Shown here: piece after piece, positions 21,280 through 33,119 of the stretch
Numbering within the stretch: position 1 is the first letter of the stretch
How the letters are laid out: every line of letters starts with the position of its first letter
Assembly (NCBI RefSeq): GCF_905475465.1
Contig: NC_062238.1
Location: 6,428,501 to 6,492,500 of the forward strand
Reading direction: 5' to 3'
Origin: Pieris napi
Lineage: Eukaryota > Arthropoda > Insecta > Lepidoptera > Pieridae
Length of the DNA: 64,000 nucleotides
Translations under genes and position numbers: made by a program
The notes under the pieces: model-generated
Database searches by the model: none
Seen by the model: the letters and a program-made list of their open reading frames with translations, nothing else
Told to the model about the DNA's origin: nothing

Positions 21280-21718
21280 TAAATAATACAATTTAACAAA
21301 CCGGTGGGTAGTTTGCATAATAATATTTTTGTAAAATAAGCATTTACTTTCTTTAAATGTAGTCTCTTCTTTTTAAATATTTTTTTTGTACTAGCCCCAA
21401 CTCGCGCCTAATATGCTATTTCCTCCAGTTTTTGTCTCTGAAGAAGACACAAACAATAGCTTCTTTTTAATAATACTTATAGAGAGCAGGCTCCAGGTGC
21501 TAAGGGAAAAATGTCATTCCGAGAAGACCTATACGTGACCCTTCACGCTGATATTGTAACCTACACATATCTATAATTTGTTTTATGTTAGTAGAAAATT
21601 AAAGGCGTTATTATTTTATTATAGACAGCAGTTAGTTAAATAGTATAGAATGTGTTTTTAAGTAACTGACTAACCCGTAGAAGTTTTATTTATTTATTTA
21701 TTTTATTTACAGCATACA
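21280..21718. other. AT-rich noncoding stretch
   Basis: Flanking DNA right of the RTE pair. It does not continue the family A LINE that flanks the pair on the left. A TTTA-rich run at about 21684-21710 precedes the next SINE. Nothing else is seen. Confidence 0.5.
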
Positions 21719-21730
21719 TAATATGGCCTA

Positions 21731-22009
21731 CAATTAATAAATCTGTGGCGCTACAACCTTTTCAGGTCTGGGCCTCTGATTTCTGTTTCATGATCATTTG
21801 GTAATCTAATAGGCAAGCAGTTGATCAGCCTTCTGCGCCCAACGCACGCCGTCGACTTTTTGGGTCTAAGGCAAGCCGGTTTCCTCACGATGTTTTCCTT
21901 CAATGTTAAATGTGCACATAGAAATAAAGTCCATAGATACCGGGGATCGTACCTACGACCTCAGGGATGTGAGTCGCACGCTGAAGCCACTAGGCCAACA
22001 CTGCTCCAT
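21731..22009 (-). mobile_element. tRNA-derived SINE (family S), complete with target-site duplication
   Basis: It is flanked by the 12-bp direct repeat TAATATGGCCTA (21719-21730 and 22010-22021), a clear target-site duplication. On the minus strand the head reads GTTGGCCTAGTGGCTTCAGC, then a B-box-like GGTACGATCCC, then the body, and ends GGTTGTAGCGCCACAGATTT. At 279 bp it is the best-preserved copy of the family here and serves as reference for the others. It is noncoding and depends on a LINE for movement. Confidence 0.85.
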
Positions 22010-22021
22010 TAATATGGCCTA

Positions 22022-22500
22022 AAAATATTATAAAATTGAATGATTTTTATAAAATCACCAGAAAACCGTTTGCTATCCTATAATATAATTAAATCACAGT
22101 ATTAGATTAGAATTTGGATGACGCAAATGCTAAAAAACATGTTATGTGAAAACATGTCCTTTGAAGTCGGTTGAAAATCAAACAATTGAAGCGGTCATAA
22201 AAGTAACCAAGATTGTTCGAAACTATGAGTTTCGAAGTACTTATTATTCATAGTGTATTGAAGTGTGAATGCTGATAAATGTTCCATTTCCAGGAAACTT
22301 TCAAGTGTGAATAAGGAATATGAAAATTGAATTTGTTTAAACTTCATTATATACATACAACTTGCAGTCGCATGCAGAAGTTTCTATATCAATGAATATT
22401 TTATAGTCTAGTGTCAGCTTTCGAACCCGATACAATTGTTTACGTAAAACCAAGAAATTCCAACGCATTGTGAAATACCCATTAAAACACGGAGTTGACT
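22022..22500. other. AT-rich noncoding stretch
   Basis: No gene or repeat is recognised between the SINE and the next LINE fragment. Confidence 0.5.
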
Positions 22501-22504
22501 TTGA

Positions 22505-23262
22505 TTAATTAATAATAATAATCTTTATTCATTTTTCCTGTAGATTCTTCCATTCATTCCAATAGATGCCTGCTAAAGGTAAGAGTACCTGTGTTACAGG
22601 TCATCAGGAATTCACCACTTCGGATCGACAGAAGGTCTTAAAAAGTAGAGGAAAATTTAGTGAGAATAAACAATTATTATTACATAGGCGCAACGTTATC
22701 AAACAATTATTTATAAGGATATACATTATACATGTAAGGAAACTACATGGGGTTTGTGTGAGTGTGTGTCTGTGTGTTAGTGTGTGTACGTGAGTGTGTA
22801 GCTGTGTATGTATTATTACTTAATTGTTAATCTAATAAACCTAAAACTATTCTACTATAAATAATAGTATCTGGCATCATAATCCAGTGACCGTGAATGT
22901 AGACGACATTAACTCTCTCTCTTTAATCGGCAGCTCATGTCTGAGTGTCGTGGTCAGCAAGAAAGCGTCTGGAGCGGACTATCTGTTTCCACCAGTTTCG
23001 TTCCAGCGCGTCTCTTATGACAGTGTACAGTTTTGAGGACGATGAGTCTTTCACTTCATCGGTTCATCTGGTTGGTGAACGGCCACGTGATCTTTTGCCT
23101 TCTGTGTTACCAACCAAGATCAGTTTCTCCAAGTTCATCACATCTGCACATTGTATGGCCGAATTAAGATACAATTCGCTGTATGCATATGATAGACAGG
23201 CGAGTCCGTATGCGGAGTTGGGTCAGGATCGATGTGACGTCTACATTATGAGAAGATAAAAC
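22505..23262 (-). mobile_element. LINE fragment with C-terminal coding remnant (family R)
   Basis: The 3' end is at about 22511 (AATAAAG then ATT units on the minus strand). It is preceded by a GT-rich tract at 22744-22810. Coding remnant follows at about 22920-23130. Read on the minus strand this gives EKLILVGNTEGKRSRGRSPTR, a stop where tryptophan is expected, then TDEVKDSSSSKLYTVIRDAL. GRSPTRW is the usual basic tail motif of RTE-like ORF2 proteins. A related fragment sharing VKDSSSSKLYT is at 36640-36850. The copy is dead and 5'-truncated. Confidence 0.65.
22744..22810. repeat. Imperfect GT-rich microsatellite
   Basis: Interrupted GTGTGT/GAGTGT units lie in the 3' UTR of the adjacent LINE fragment. 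Confidence 0.7.
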
Positions 23263-23264
23263 AA

Positions 23265-24395
23265 GTCTTAAGAAAATCAAAGTTTTCAAAACTACATTTT
23301 AAAATTATTTTAATATGGATTAGTGCTTTTCAGCTATCGTAGCCAGAATAATATTAAAGCAGTATACATCCTTTTATTCGTACATTGACAGTATCTTAAA
23401 ATTGAAATTCAAACCCAGAATGTACGTCGACCACGTTTCAAAGTCTCTACGCCTCTTTGGCAACAGTTTATGATACTAATAGTCTTGTCAAGTGCAGTGG
23501 GAGTAGCGGAGCGTGAATTCGGATACCCTATTCCCTATACCTTAATTGATTGGGCCGCAGTCATGTCATTTAGGTTCGGGTTTCGAGTTTATGATTCAGT
23601 AGCATACATATAGCTCTATTTCTAGTCCATTTATGCAAACTGAGTTACCTCTGAGTCGTTATTTAAGAATTAACGGTTACTTAAGGAATTTAGTTTTTAA
23701 GGAGTTTTAACTTAAGGAGTTTATTTTAAAATTTTATCAATATCAATTATGTTTTTGGTCAAATATGTCTGTTAAGATATATTAGAGGATTTGTAGTATG
23801 GAATTTAATTCTCTAATATTTTTACAAAAGCAAAAATTTAATTACAAAGAAGCTATAACAAATCACGGTTGAAGCAAATCAACCTGTCAAATACCGCCTT
23901 CAGGCTTTGCAATTTATAACATTCTAAAGGAACAAAACGAATACTGCGATTTGAAGGATTAATGAACAATATAGACTATGAAAAATAATTTGTCTTTATT
24001 AGAATTTGCGTATTAAACTTAAAAGTTCTTTTTAAGCTTTAGCAACGATATTAATAAATAAAAAGCATATGAAAGCTCTTTTCTTATAGATATTTACGCT
24101 TTTTATGAATTTGGGATATCAACCATAATATAATGGTCTACGGCATTAGCTGAGCCGTGCTGTTTTTGACGGCTATATTATAGGCTATATGGCTTTCCTC
24201 GATAAATGGACCATCTAACACAAAAATATTATTTCGTTAAAGTAAACCCTCTAGACCAGTGTTTCCCAAACTTTTTTGTGACATGCCCCACCTTAGCCTT
24301 ACTAAAATTCTTATGCCAACCAATTCAACATACATAACATTTAATGTAAAAAATTATACATTAAAGAAACATAAATGATACCTATCATATATATC
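23265..24395. other. AT-rich noncoding stretch
   Basis: No gene is supported. TTAAGGAGTTT-like words repeat loosely around 23690-23720. No element termini were found. Confidence 0.5.
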
Positions 24396-24398
24396 TCT

Positions 24399-24632
24399 AG
24401 AGCAGTGTTGGCCCAGTGATGTCAGCGTTTGACTCATCCCTGAGGACGTAGGTTCCTCCGCTTTGCGCCAATGGACTTTCTCTGTCACATTTAACACTCG
24501 CACGGTGAAGGAAAACATCGTGAGGAAACCGACATGCCTTAGACCCAAAAATCTGCCTATTAAAAACAAATGATAACGAAACAAATGAACATAAATCTGA
24601 GGCCTAGACCTAGAAGTTTGCAGCGCCAAGCT
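24399..24632 (+). mobile_element. tRNA-derived SINE (family S)
   Basis: The order is as in the reference copy: GCAGTGTTGGCCCAGTGATG, CATCCCTGAGGACGTAGGTT, CAATGGACTTTC, GAAAACATCGTGAGGAAACC, ending CTGAGGCCTAGACC and GCGCCA. The B-box is damaged. Small deletions shorten it to about 234 bp. The tail is T-rich. Confidence 0.8.
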
Positions 24633-24634
24633 GT

Positions 24635-25035
24635 TTTTTTTATTCTTAGTATAATATTTACAAAGTCCCTCAATGTCTCATCAAACTCTTCGTGTATTGC
24701 ACCGAAGCGAATTTCGCTACGGATAATGCATTCGTTATGTTTATCCCTGTCATTAAATTATGTAAGACAGCCATAAAGTATTGTAGCATTAAAAATGAAA
24801 TGGCGGCTTATAATTTTAAAAAGGACGTATAATGGGTGGGAAACGCATTAAGGAAAGTAAAATCATAAAAACAATAATTTATGTGCGTTCATTTTAAACA
24901 GGACATAATATAATTTTAACATAAGAGTTATAATGAGCCAAACAAACGCACAAATCTACTTTCTAATGGTTTATCAGCACAAATTTTAATGTAAAAAAAT
25001 TAAGAGATAAATAATAAATACAGATAATGCAACTT
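24635..25035. other. AT-rich noncoding stretch
   Basis: Nothing is recognised. Confidence 0.4.
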
Positions 25036-25039
25036 TCTC

Positions 25040-25205
25040 TGCAGCTGTGATACTTTTTGACATTCAACATCTTTTGTCTTCAGTCACCGTGACCACGCAC
25101 GCTGTAAAGCACGCGAAACGTCGGATAAATTTAAAATTATGTCAAATAATTGTAAATTTATAATAATACATAACTGTAATCCGGCAAAAGCGTTTTTCTT
25201 TAAAA
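25040..25205. repeat. Probable LINE-derived repeat fragment
   Basis: The segment CACCGTGACCACGCACGCTG then AAAGCACGCGAAACGTCGG then GGATAAATTTAAAATTATG is far more GC-rich than its surroundings. I recognise it as a word order common in insect LINE 3' regions. No second copy is in this window, and clade and strand are not settled. Confidence 0.35.
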
Positions 25206-25209
25206 TTAA

Positions 25210-28200
25210 GAGATTTCATTAATTAAGTAGCAAGTGCGTAGCCGCCCAATAATAGAGTGGTACTGTCTGTTGACAGACCGAATGCCTGATCTGAGATGCA
25301 TTGTTAGAATAATCTTTGAAGCGTAACTGATAGTTTTCTTTGTGTAATGCAATGTGTTAATGACTTCTAACGCCAGAAATCGAGGACTTAATCTAGTAGA
25401 AATAAAAAGAAATTTTTCCTTTGGAAAGGTTTACCTAGCTATCGTACTAACTAACACACTAATATCAAGCCTCTATAAAGTATGTGACTTATAAAATACC
25501 TGTTATAATTTAAGAAAAATCGTACCACAGAAAGATATATCTACCTCCAAACCAATAAACTTGTTAATTGTTTAAATGTCGTGTCGAAACATTAAAGGTT
25601 CATTGCACTGTTACACCAAAGGAATACGCAAGTACACGTGATGAGTACATTACACAACTTATTGGTTATATATTTTATTAATTATCATAGCAAACCTTAA
25701 ATAAGCCGCTAAATTAAAAAAAATAATGCGCGAGTTATGTTACCTAATATTAGTTAAGTTACATATTTGTATATATTTTAGTTAATAATTAAAAGCGTAG
25801 ACATAAAATGTAAACAATCATCGCACGCTTGAAGCCTTTAGTTTTTTTCTATTGTCCAATAACATAAGTTTCACTTAGATTTACGAACTCTTCAATAAGT
25901 CAAGTTAGTTTTTTTGTTGATCCAGCGTCGCAACCCCACTAACCTTAATGTTATCTTAGTTATAAGCTCATGTTTTAAACAACTAAAGCAAGTTGTTACC
26001 CAGCTTCAAACAAAGTGTTTCATTTAACATATATCTGAACATATCCATACAACAACCGCTACAGAACTTAATTCGCGTGTCTTTAATATATTAAACTATT
26101 TCTCACTCATAAAATTTTTAATGCTGATACAATTTAGCTGGAAATAACGAATCAAAAAGGTTAAAACAAATAGATTTTTTAATTTTCTTCTATTACAGAA
26201 CAAATTGACATAAATCATATAGCAGATATTATAAAATAAATAATAAAAAGTACGTCATTATCATACAAAGGCTCAGATTCTTAATCGTGACTTTTATAAG
26301 ACCACAAAACACGAATTTGATGCCCCTACAGAATATTAAACAGTATGAAAATTATTATGCCATAAAATATCAACGCATAAAACAAAGCCATTTTGTTCAT
26401 ATAAATTTTGATAAGTCAATTTTATTTAGTGCTAATACGACGCCAATTAATTATTACCAAGAACAAAGATAGTTTCGAGGAACGATAACTAGTTCATAAT
26501 GTTATTAATTTGTTCTGGCAATATTACAACAGCGGCGTATTTTTATATAAGATTAGGGTTACCGACGTTCATTTATTTAGTTTCCCTAATTTTCATAATT
26601 CTTAACTATTATTTTTATTTCGACGTGTGTTACATTTCCGGGTATCACGTTACTGTATTTTTACATAAAATTGTATGTGGAAGAAAGTTGCAAAATGGCT
26701 TCTTTTTACTGCTTTAAAAGATTGTTATATTTGTCCACTAATAACCTTTTTGCAGCTAACATATTATAATGTTATTGTTCTGAGACTTCTGAGATGACTT
26801 TTCTACTATTTAATACAACAGGCAACCCTACAGGCCACAAATCCTTTATATTATTGTTAGCAAGGCAAACATCACCGCAGCATCAGTTGAAAAGAATAAA
26901 AACATACTGTATTTAAATCGTTTCGGTGCAAAGGTCCCGAAACAAAAAGGGACAAACATAGAATATTGATGAGGATGAACAATGGGACAAAAATAACGTG
27001 AAGACGCTTCCTTGTCGGCATCTCTTATGGGCATTAACATTTTGTTTCAGAACTTATGTCTCTCACTAGATTGTATGGCAGCGATGCCTAATTTAGCTTG
27101 ACGCTTCAACAATTAAAATTTGCAAAATAAAATCCACCTGAAATAGGATTAACTTAATAATTACCGAATATTTTCATCGTCCTATTCGACGGTCTGTTGT
27201 TGGTGTAATATTTGATGTAGATTGTACTAAGATTTTAAAATTATTAGTATACATTCGTATATTAATTATCCTAAATAAGACCTTTGGCGTGAGTTACAAG
27301 CTTATGTACAAAAATTTATGAATAAATATGTAATTTCAACTGAAATAATAGTTAACTATAATAATTAAATACCTTTAATATTAGAGTGTAATGCTGCCGT
27401 AGAGATATATTTTATAATATTATCCTTTGAGCCGATTTTGCATAACACTAGTACATACCAACATAAAAGCTTAGCGTGTATTAAAAAATGCTGATAAAAA
27501 CTAATCAATGGCTAATCTTCACCGGTATACAAAAAGCTTTAAAAAGTAGACAAATTAAATTAATAGTTGTCAACGGTTTAAAACGACTTCCCTTTAACGT
27601 AAACCGTTATTTTGGTAGCATCTTAACTGCTTTACACGTCACGGACTAATTATTATGGCAATTATACAAAAAATAAAGCGGCGACCAAGTTTTATAGGTT
27701 TTTTATGAGTATTTGACCACGTTTAAGTTTTATGTAACTATTTTCACCGTTTCACGTAATTGATGTTGAAATTAACGAGTTTTTTCTTTGTATTAATTGG
27801 TAACAAATTACATTCAATATCGTTTAAACGTACTAGTGATTTTTGAGTTTTTCTCGGCGCGGCCTTAGGTGTATAAATAGTAAATACGTATAGGATTGTT
27901 TGACCATGCAAAGCCTATTTGATAGTACTTTTATAACAATGATTTTAATAGCAATTTGCAATTATTTTTTTAGAACTTAAATTAAAAGCACTTTTTTTGA
28001 TCATGTGATCATTGTGAAACTGTAATGTCCACAAATACGTATTTTTATTATAGTATTTTGTGTATATTCGTCCGCCGTGCAAGGTAATAAATCCAACCTA
28101 TCGATCTGATTCAAACAATTTATGAACACAAGCAAAATGATATACATTGTTTCGTAATGGCCATAGTTTGTAACTGCTAAATATTATCACATTGGGTTTG

Positions 28201-28490
28201 CATTAAATTACCAAATAAGTTATTAAACAGAAGCGACATTATAGATAGCAAATTGTGTAATATGTCTGAAAAATCTAATAAAGAATTTGTTAGACAACAT
28301 TTATAAAGAAATACATATTATTCAAGATAATTTTGATAAAGCCTCTACTGAAATTATTAAAATCTTTAAAAAAGATACTCACTGCGACATTAAAACGACA
28401 TTTAATTGTTTTTTAACGAAATTTTAAGTTTTAAACCGTGTAAAAAAACCGCGTTATTAACTCGCACAAACACTATAAAGTCCCTGTAAA
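25210..28490. other. AT-rich noncoding stretch
   Basis: This is a long gene-free segment. Frames of 61-72 codons (for example 26287-26472 and 26499-26717) have no signature. No repeats with visible ends. Nothing else is recognised. Confidence 0.5.
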
Positions 28491-28497
28491 TGTAAAT

Positions 28498-28780
28498 ATA
28501 GGGGCCTCAGAGCCTAGCGGTCTTATTAAGTTGCAGCTAGGTGAGGGGTACCGGGTTCGATTCCCGGTTCGAGGGCAAGTTTTAATTTAATTTAAATTTG
28601 TTCTCGGCCTTTGGGAGTGTTGTGCGGTACCGGGCGAGTGCTTAAACCGTACATGGAGGACACGGTCGAATTTCTATAGACAAAGCACGAATTATAAAAA
28701 AAATCTATACTTGACGCTGGCACAAATAATATATAATGCACAAATCGTGCCAGAGCCATTAATAAAAAAAAATAAAAAAA
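28498..28780 (+). mobile_element. tRNA-derived SINE, second family (family B)
   Basis: The head is GGGGCCTCAGAGCCTAGCGG with an A-box-like segment. A good B-box, GGGTTCGATTCCCGG, lies at about 28553-28567. A non-tRNA body follows (GTGCGGTACCGGGCGAGTGC), and the end is A/T-rich near 28765-28790. It differs from family S in body sequence. No target duplication was identified. The 83-codon frame on the opposite strand is not a gene. Confidence 0.7.
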
Positions 28781-28794
28781 ATGTAAATATTCAA

Positions 28795-29098
28795 CTAAAT
28801 AAAAAAGAAATATAGTTTTATCAAACTTTACAACATGATACAAACCACGAAATCTCGTAACTAAGACCCAAATTCACTTTTAACCAATAAACTGTTATGA
28901 CTTTGACACAAAATCAATGTGTCCCAAATAACTAAAGGCTGGGACGGACATCAAATGGTAGTTTTATGCGTGTTCTATATAGATAATTAGGTCGTCCGTA
29001 AGTAACCACAGGAAATAAAGTGTTACGTAGTTTCTATGTATGTTTTGACTCACGTCACTTTGAAGTTAGGACGTTAATCTTATATGATTAACTACATC
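28795..29098. other. Noncoding stretch
   Basis: Nothing is recognised between the two SINEs. Confidence 0.4.
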
Positions 29099-29103
29099 GG
29101 GAA

Positions 29104-29380
29104 CAGTGTGCGCCTAGTGGCTTAAGCGGGTGACACTCAACCCTAAGGTCGTGGTCGAATCACGGCAATCAATGAAGTTTTCTTTCTATGTGCGCAATTT
29201 ACATTTGCACATACAGTGAAGGCAAACATCGTGAGTAAACCGTGTCCTGAAGATATGAATCGAGATGTGTAAGGCACAAGGCTTGAATCTATGAAAATCC
29301 TCAAACAAACGGATGCTGATTTGAGGCGAAGACCTATATGGGTCTTGTTGAGAAAGCCAATTGATTATTATTATTACCTC
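29104..29380 (+). mobile_element. Diverged tRNA-derived SINE (family S)
   Basis: Recognisable words in order are GCGCCTAGTGGCTTAAGCG, CCTAAGGTCGTGG, TTTCTTTCTATGTGCGCA, AAACATCGTGAG and GATTTGAGGCG. It ends in ATTATTATTATTA. Older than the 21.7 and 52.7 kb copies, judging by mismatches. Confidence 0.7.
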
Positions 29381-29419
29381 GGGACCAGGTCTCTTCTCTG
29401 GACTTTGTTAAGATACAAA

Positions 29420-29644
29420 TTTTTTGTTGTCTTTGATTTTCTAATTTGGTGATTACGTCAACAGTAATTATTTACTTTTTTACACATTGTCTATGCTTGA
29501 AAAAAAAAATCCATTTTCGAGGATTCCTACAAAAAATTAATACTATTTTAGATATTTTTGAGAGCTTTTCTTACTTTTGCAGACAAAAGGGGGGGGGGGG
29601 GATAAATTGCAGTAAATCTGCTTACGTAATACTTGAACGGCCCG
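29420..29644 (-). mobile_element. MITE family P, one terminus missing, with 13-G run
   Basis: It aligns with the complete element at 47857-48103 in opposite orientation. Shared words are GATTACGTCAACAGTAAT, ACATTGTCTATGCTTGA, TTTTCGAGGATTCCTAC, TTGAGAGCTTTTCTTACTTT and the terminus TGCTTACGTAATACTTGA followed by ACGGCCC. The left terminal repeat is absent. Positions 29589-29601 are 13 consecutive G. It is noncoding. Confidence 0.75.
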
Positions 29645-29649
29645 TAGGT

Positions 29650-32600
29650 GAAGAACCGTATTTTATCCTATTTGCAGTTTAAAAACGTCCTATGCGATTA
29701 AACACGACTTGCATTGGTTAATTTACAATACAAGCTTACGACCCGGCTTGACCCTCGCCCCCGCTCTTATTAATACTCAAGTATTGTACTAGCGACCGCC
29801 CACAGGTATCCTTGCGTGGATCACTAACACATAAACTTATTTGATATACTCACGAAAGCCGAGCTTGTTTTGATTTTGATAGCGACGGGCGAAGACAATT
29901 TATTGTGCATTGCTTGGAACAATTTGCACAATGTATATTATGTTTGATCGTCTTTTGTTTACGCGATATTAAAGAGATAAAACGGGTTCGTTCGTCATAG
30001 TTATACTATGCTTTATGCTGCTATCAGAATTCACTGAAGTAGTGAAGATATGAAAGTAACTTTAAATAAAAGAGGCGAAGCCAACCTTTGCCCTATTGGT
30101 TTTCTGATAATGCAAGAAAGTGTTAGTAAATAAGTAAAGTAAAATAATAAAATTTATTATAACTTTCTCCTTAAATATTGACATTAGAAAAATCTTTAAT
30201 AATCAATATTCTGTAATCAGGAAGAAAATTGATCCTTTATCTTAATTTTTTTTTGTGTTATTGTGATGTAAATACACATAAAAACCACCTATTTCCGGAA
30301 AAGAGACTTCCGTTTAAAGAAATAAATTCTAAATTCAAATGACAGCTCTTCTAAACAGTTCAAAATTACGACATAGCAAGTACATAATATTGATGGATGA
30401 TGACAGCCGCAGTTCACACCTGACGAGTAACGGTAAAGTTCGATGCAAATTGATATATTATGTAGACATAAATGTTTTATAGTTCCATTAGTAATATGAG
30501 GTCTTAATTGACATCTAATGAATTTACGGTTAGCGTGGATTATAAGATTAGGGCATCGTGAAGTTCAATACGTTGATAACAATTAGGTATTACTTTTATA
30601 TTCTGTAGCTTGCGACATCAGAGCTATAAAAACATTGAAAAGAATTTAGAAGAGTATTTATTCAAATTTTTTAACGTGTTTTTAAATTTGGAATAGAAAT
30701 AATAACAGTTAATTTGTTTGTATTTTTTTCATGTAATTCTCTTATACAATTGCTTATCTAAGAAACGAATCATCAAATTCCAAGGGGCGTTTACATTCTT
30801 GCAGCAAACGAACAAAGAATTTCATGAAAAAGTTAATTTCAAAACGTTATACACTGTTTAACTTCGTATACTTGATGAAAGCCACTCTGTCAGGAAATTT
30901 TTTGACGTCTGATGAAGAAAATGCCGGGGTTACAAGCAATCGAGACGGCCATTCCGTCTAAATTAACTTTTCTAGAGCCTTGAACCCGAGTTATGGATTC
31001 CGATGGAGCCTTTTCGTGATTTGCTTGACATTCGCAACCCTTGTTCTTTGAATTTAATTAAAGAAAACATGAAATTAAAATTATATTGCGAAATAGAAAA
31101 TGTTTTTAAAGAAGAATCAACTCACTATGATTTTGTTAATATTTCTCTTACATAAACAATTATCAAATTACTAAAACTTCATATGCTAACTTTATATTTG
31201 CGTAATTTCGATCCAGGTTTTTAATTACATTTCATGTCGGGTTTTAAAGAACAAGACAAAATCAATACATTTTGTACTGTCAAAAAACAAAAAGCAATCA
31301 ATAATAAGTTGCAAATTTATATATAGTACAATTTCATAATATACTGGAATTAATTGAAGTGCGTCCCATTATGAGTTCCAACATCAAATCGTCATAGGAA
31401 TGAAATGAGAAAAACAAATTGTTTTAGAACAATTTAGTGTTGAAGAGATTATTCGGCGCCTCTCTCGCAATTTAGACGATATTGCTAAGAATGCCCTGGC
31501 AAATGGAGCATTCCCTCCAATTCTCTAATAACATTTTAAATGTCTCTGTAAATTAACGAGTTTTCTTGAGATGGGAGAAATTTATAAGAATTTAAATAGG
31601 TCAAGTTTTAGTATGAAAATGTATATTACAAGGAAATAAACCATTAAACCCATATTGATATTATTTTTTAAAGTATATTTGTATTTATCATTGTTTATTG
31701 AAAATATTTTATTAATGTGTGAAATGAAACGTGACCGAAATATTTTTAAGAAAATAACCCAAAGCAAACGAATTTACCCTCTAAACAAGTTGGTTTTGCA
31801 TAATTTATATAACGAAAAGAATTACCCGGGCCTGTGTTGTTGATTTTCCGCAAAACGCTTTTATTGAGCCCGAAAGGTATTCACCTCCCTTTTCAGCACA
31901 TAATATATGAGCGGGAAAGCTGTAATATAATGCGGTCGGATTGAAAAGGATTTCAATTTTCTATGAACTGAGGCCGCTGAAATATCGTTTCAGATTTGAG
32001 GCTGGTGTTAATATTTTATACGGTTCCATAATGGTGCGTGAAGACGTCGAGGGAAAATTCTATAAGTACTTGTACATTGCTAAGCCTTTGACAGTGAATA
32101 TTCATTATATTCCACCACGTAATCACACAATGGGGCATGGAACAAACATAATATATTATGCGTTTGTATCATTGAAATTTTTGCACATATGCATAACTTA
32201 TTACTTAGTCATGGACGAGTAAAGAAGAATAAAATTTTCATCAATGAATATAGAAAAAGTGTTTTACCGAAAATGAAGGTTTATTGTAATTATATTTTCA
32301 AGGTTCATGTTTGGACTATCAATAATCTCAAATTTCAAAGCATTTTTGTCAAGTAATAGAAAATTTTGTTCATTTCTAAAAGTGTTGCTTACTTAATAGT
32401 TTTCTATAAATAAAATACACTAACGGCATTTCTAAGAAGTCTCTAGAAGCATTACGCAATTATAGCCTTTTTGAATTATGCTTTATATAAACGTGGATTG
32501 CATGAAATTTTAAATGGCACGTAACCTAAACCCACGTCCTTCTCAGAAGAACCGCGCGATGAAATATTGTTAAAAAGGCAAAAAGAAATAAAATTATTGC

Positions 32601-32925
32601 AGGACTGAGCGCTTATTAGCACACACCTACGTTCGATTGTGATAAACCGCCTCAGTTCTTGCTAAATTTTATTCGTATGAAAACTAACAATACTTTTAAA
32701 TAACACATTATTGAAATAAAGCTTTTTAATAAATGAAACGATGATTATAATTGCATGAAATGTCTCGAAAATTGTATTCATTAATGAATTGAATGAATTA
32801 ATGATTCGACAATCGCATGAGTTACTGGCTCATCTCAATGAAAACATGAAATGTTAACGTATTTAGGTTAATAACGAACAATTTTTTTTTTAATATCATA
32901 TCTATTAACACGATTGTCTATATAC
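29650..32925. other. Noncoding stretch with some higher-complexity blocks
   Basis: No gene is supported; frames of 60-93 codons carry no family motif. Blocks at about 30890-31070 and 31430-31560 are less AT-biased and less repetitive than their surroundings and could be conserved regulatory DNA. They are treated under findings. Confidence 0.4.
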
Positions 32926-32932
32926 CAATGTC

Positions 32933-33117
32933 CAGTGTAAACTCTTTATAACATCATTCGTTATAACAAATTCTATATAACGTTATAATGAGTTAAATCT
33001 GTTTGATATAACACAATACGAATACATTAATTACTCCCTCCCTATAACGAAAACTCTCTATAACGAATAAAATAAAATGCTCAGTCCCTTTAAATTCATT
33101 ATAAAGAGTTTACACTG
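32933..33117 (+). mobile_element. MITE family T, complete (pogo/Tigger-like)
   Basis: Perfect 19-bp terminal inverted repeats, CAGTGTAAACTCTTTATAA, enclose 185 bp. The interior holds several CGTTATAAC/CTATAACGA words, some palindromic. There is no coding capacity. The family assignment rests on the CAGTN terminus and the TATAACG motifs. A flanking TA duplication is not clean (left flank ...GTC, right flank TAT). A decayed copy is at 13012-13140. Confidence 0.7.
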
Positions 33118-33119
33118 TA

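Noticed and set aside
22744..22810. CRISPR-like or coding repeat in the GT-rich tract
   Set aside because: Units are irregular dinucleotide-type repeats without spacers, in a eukaryotic LINE 3' UTR.
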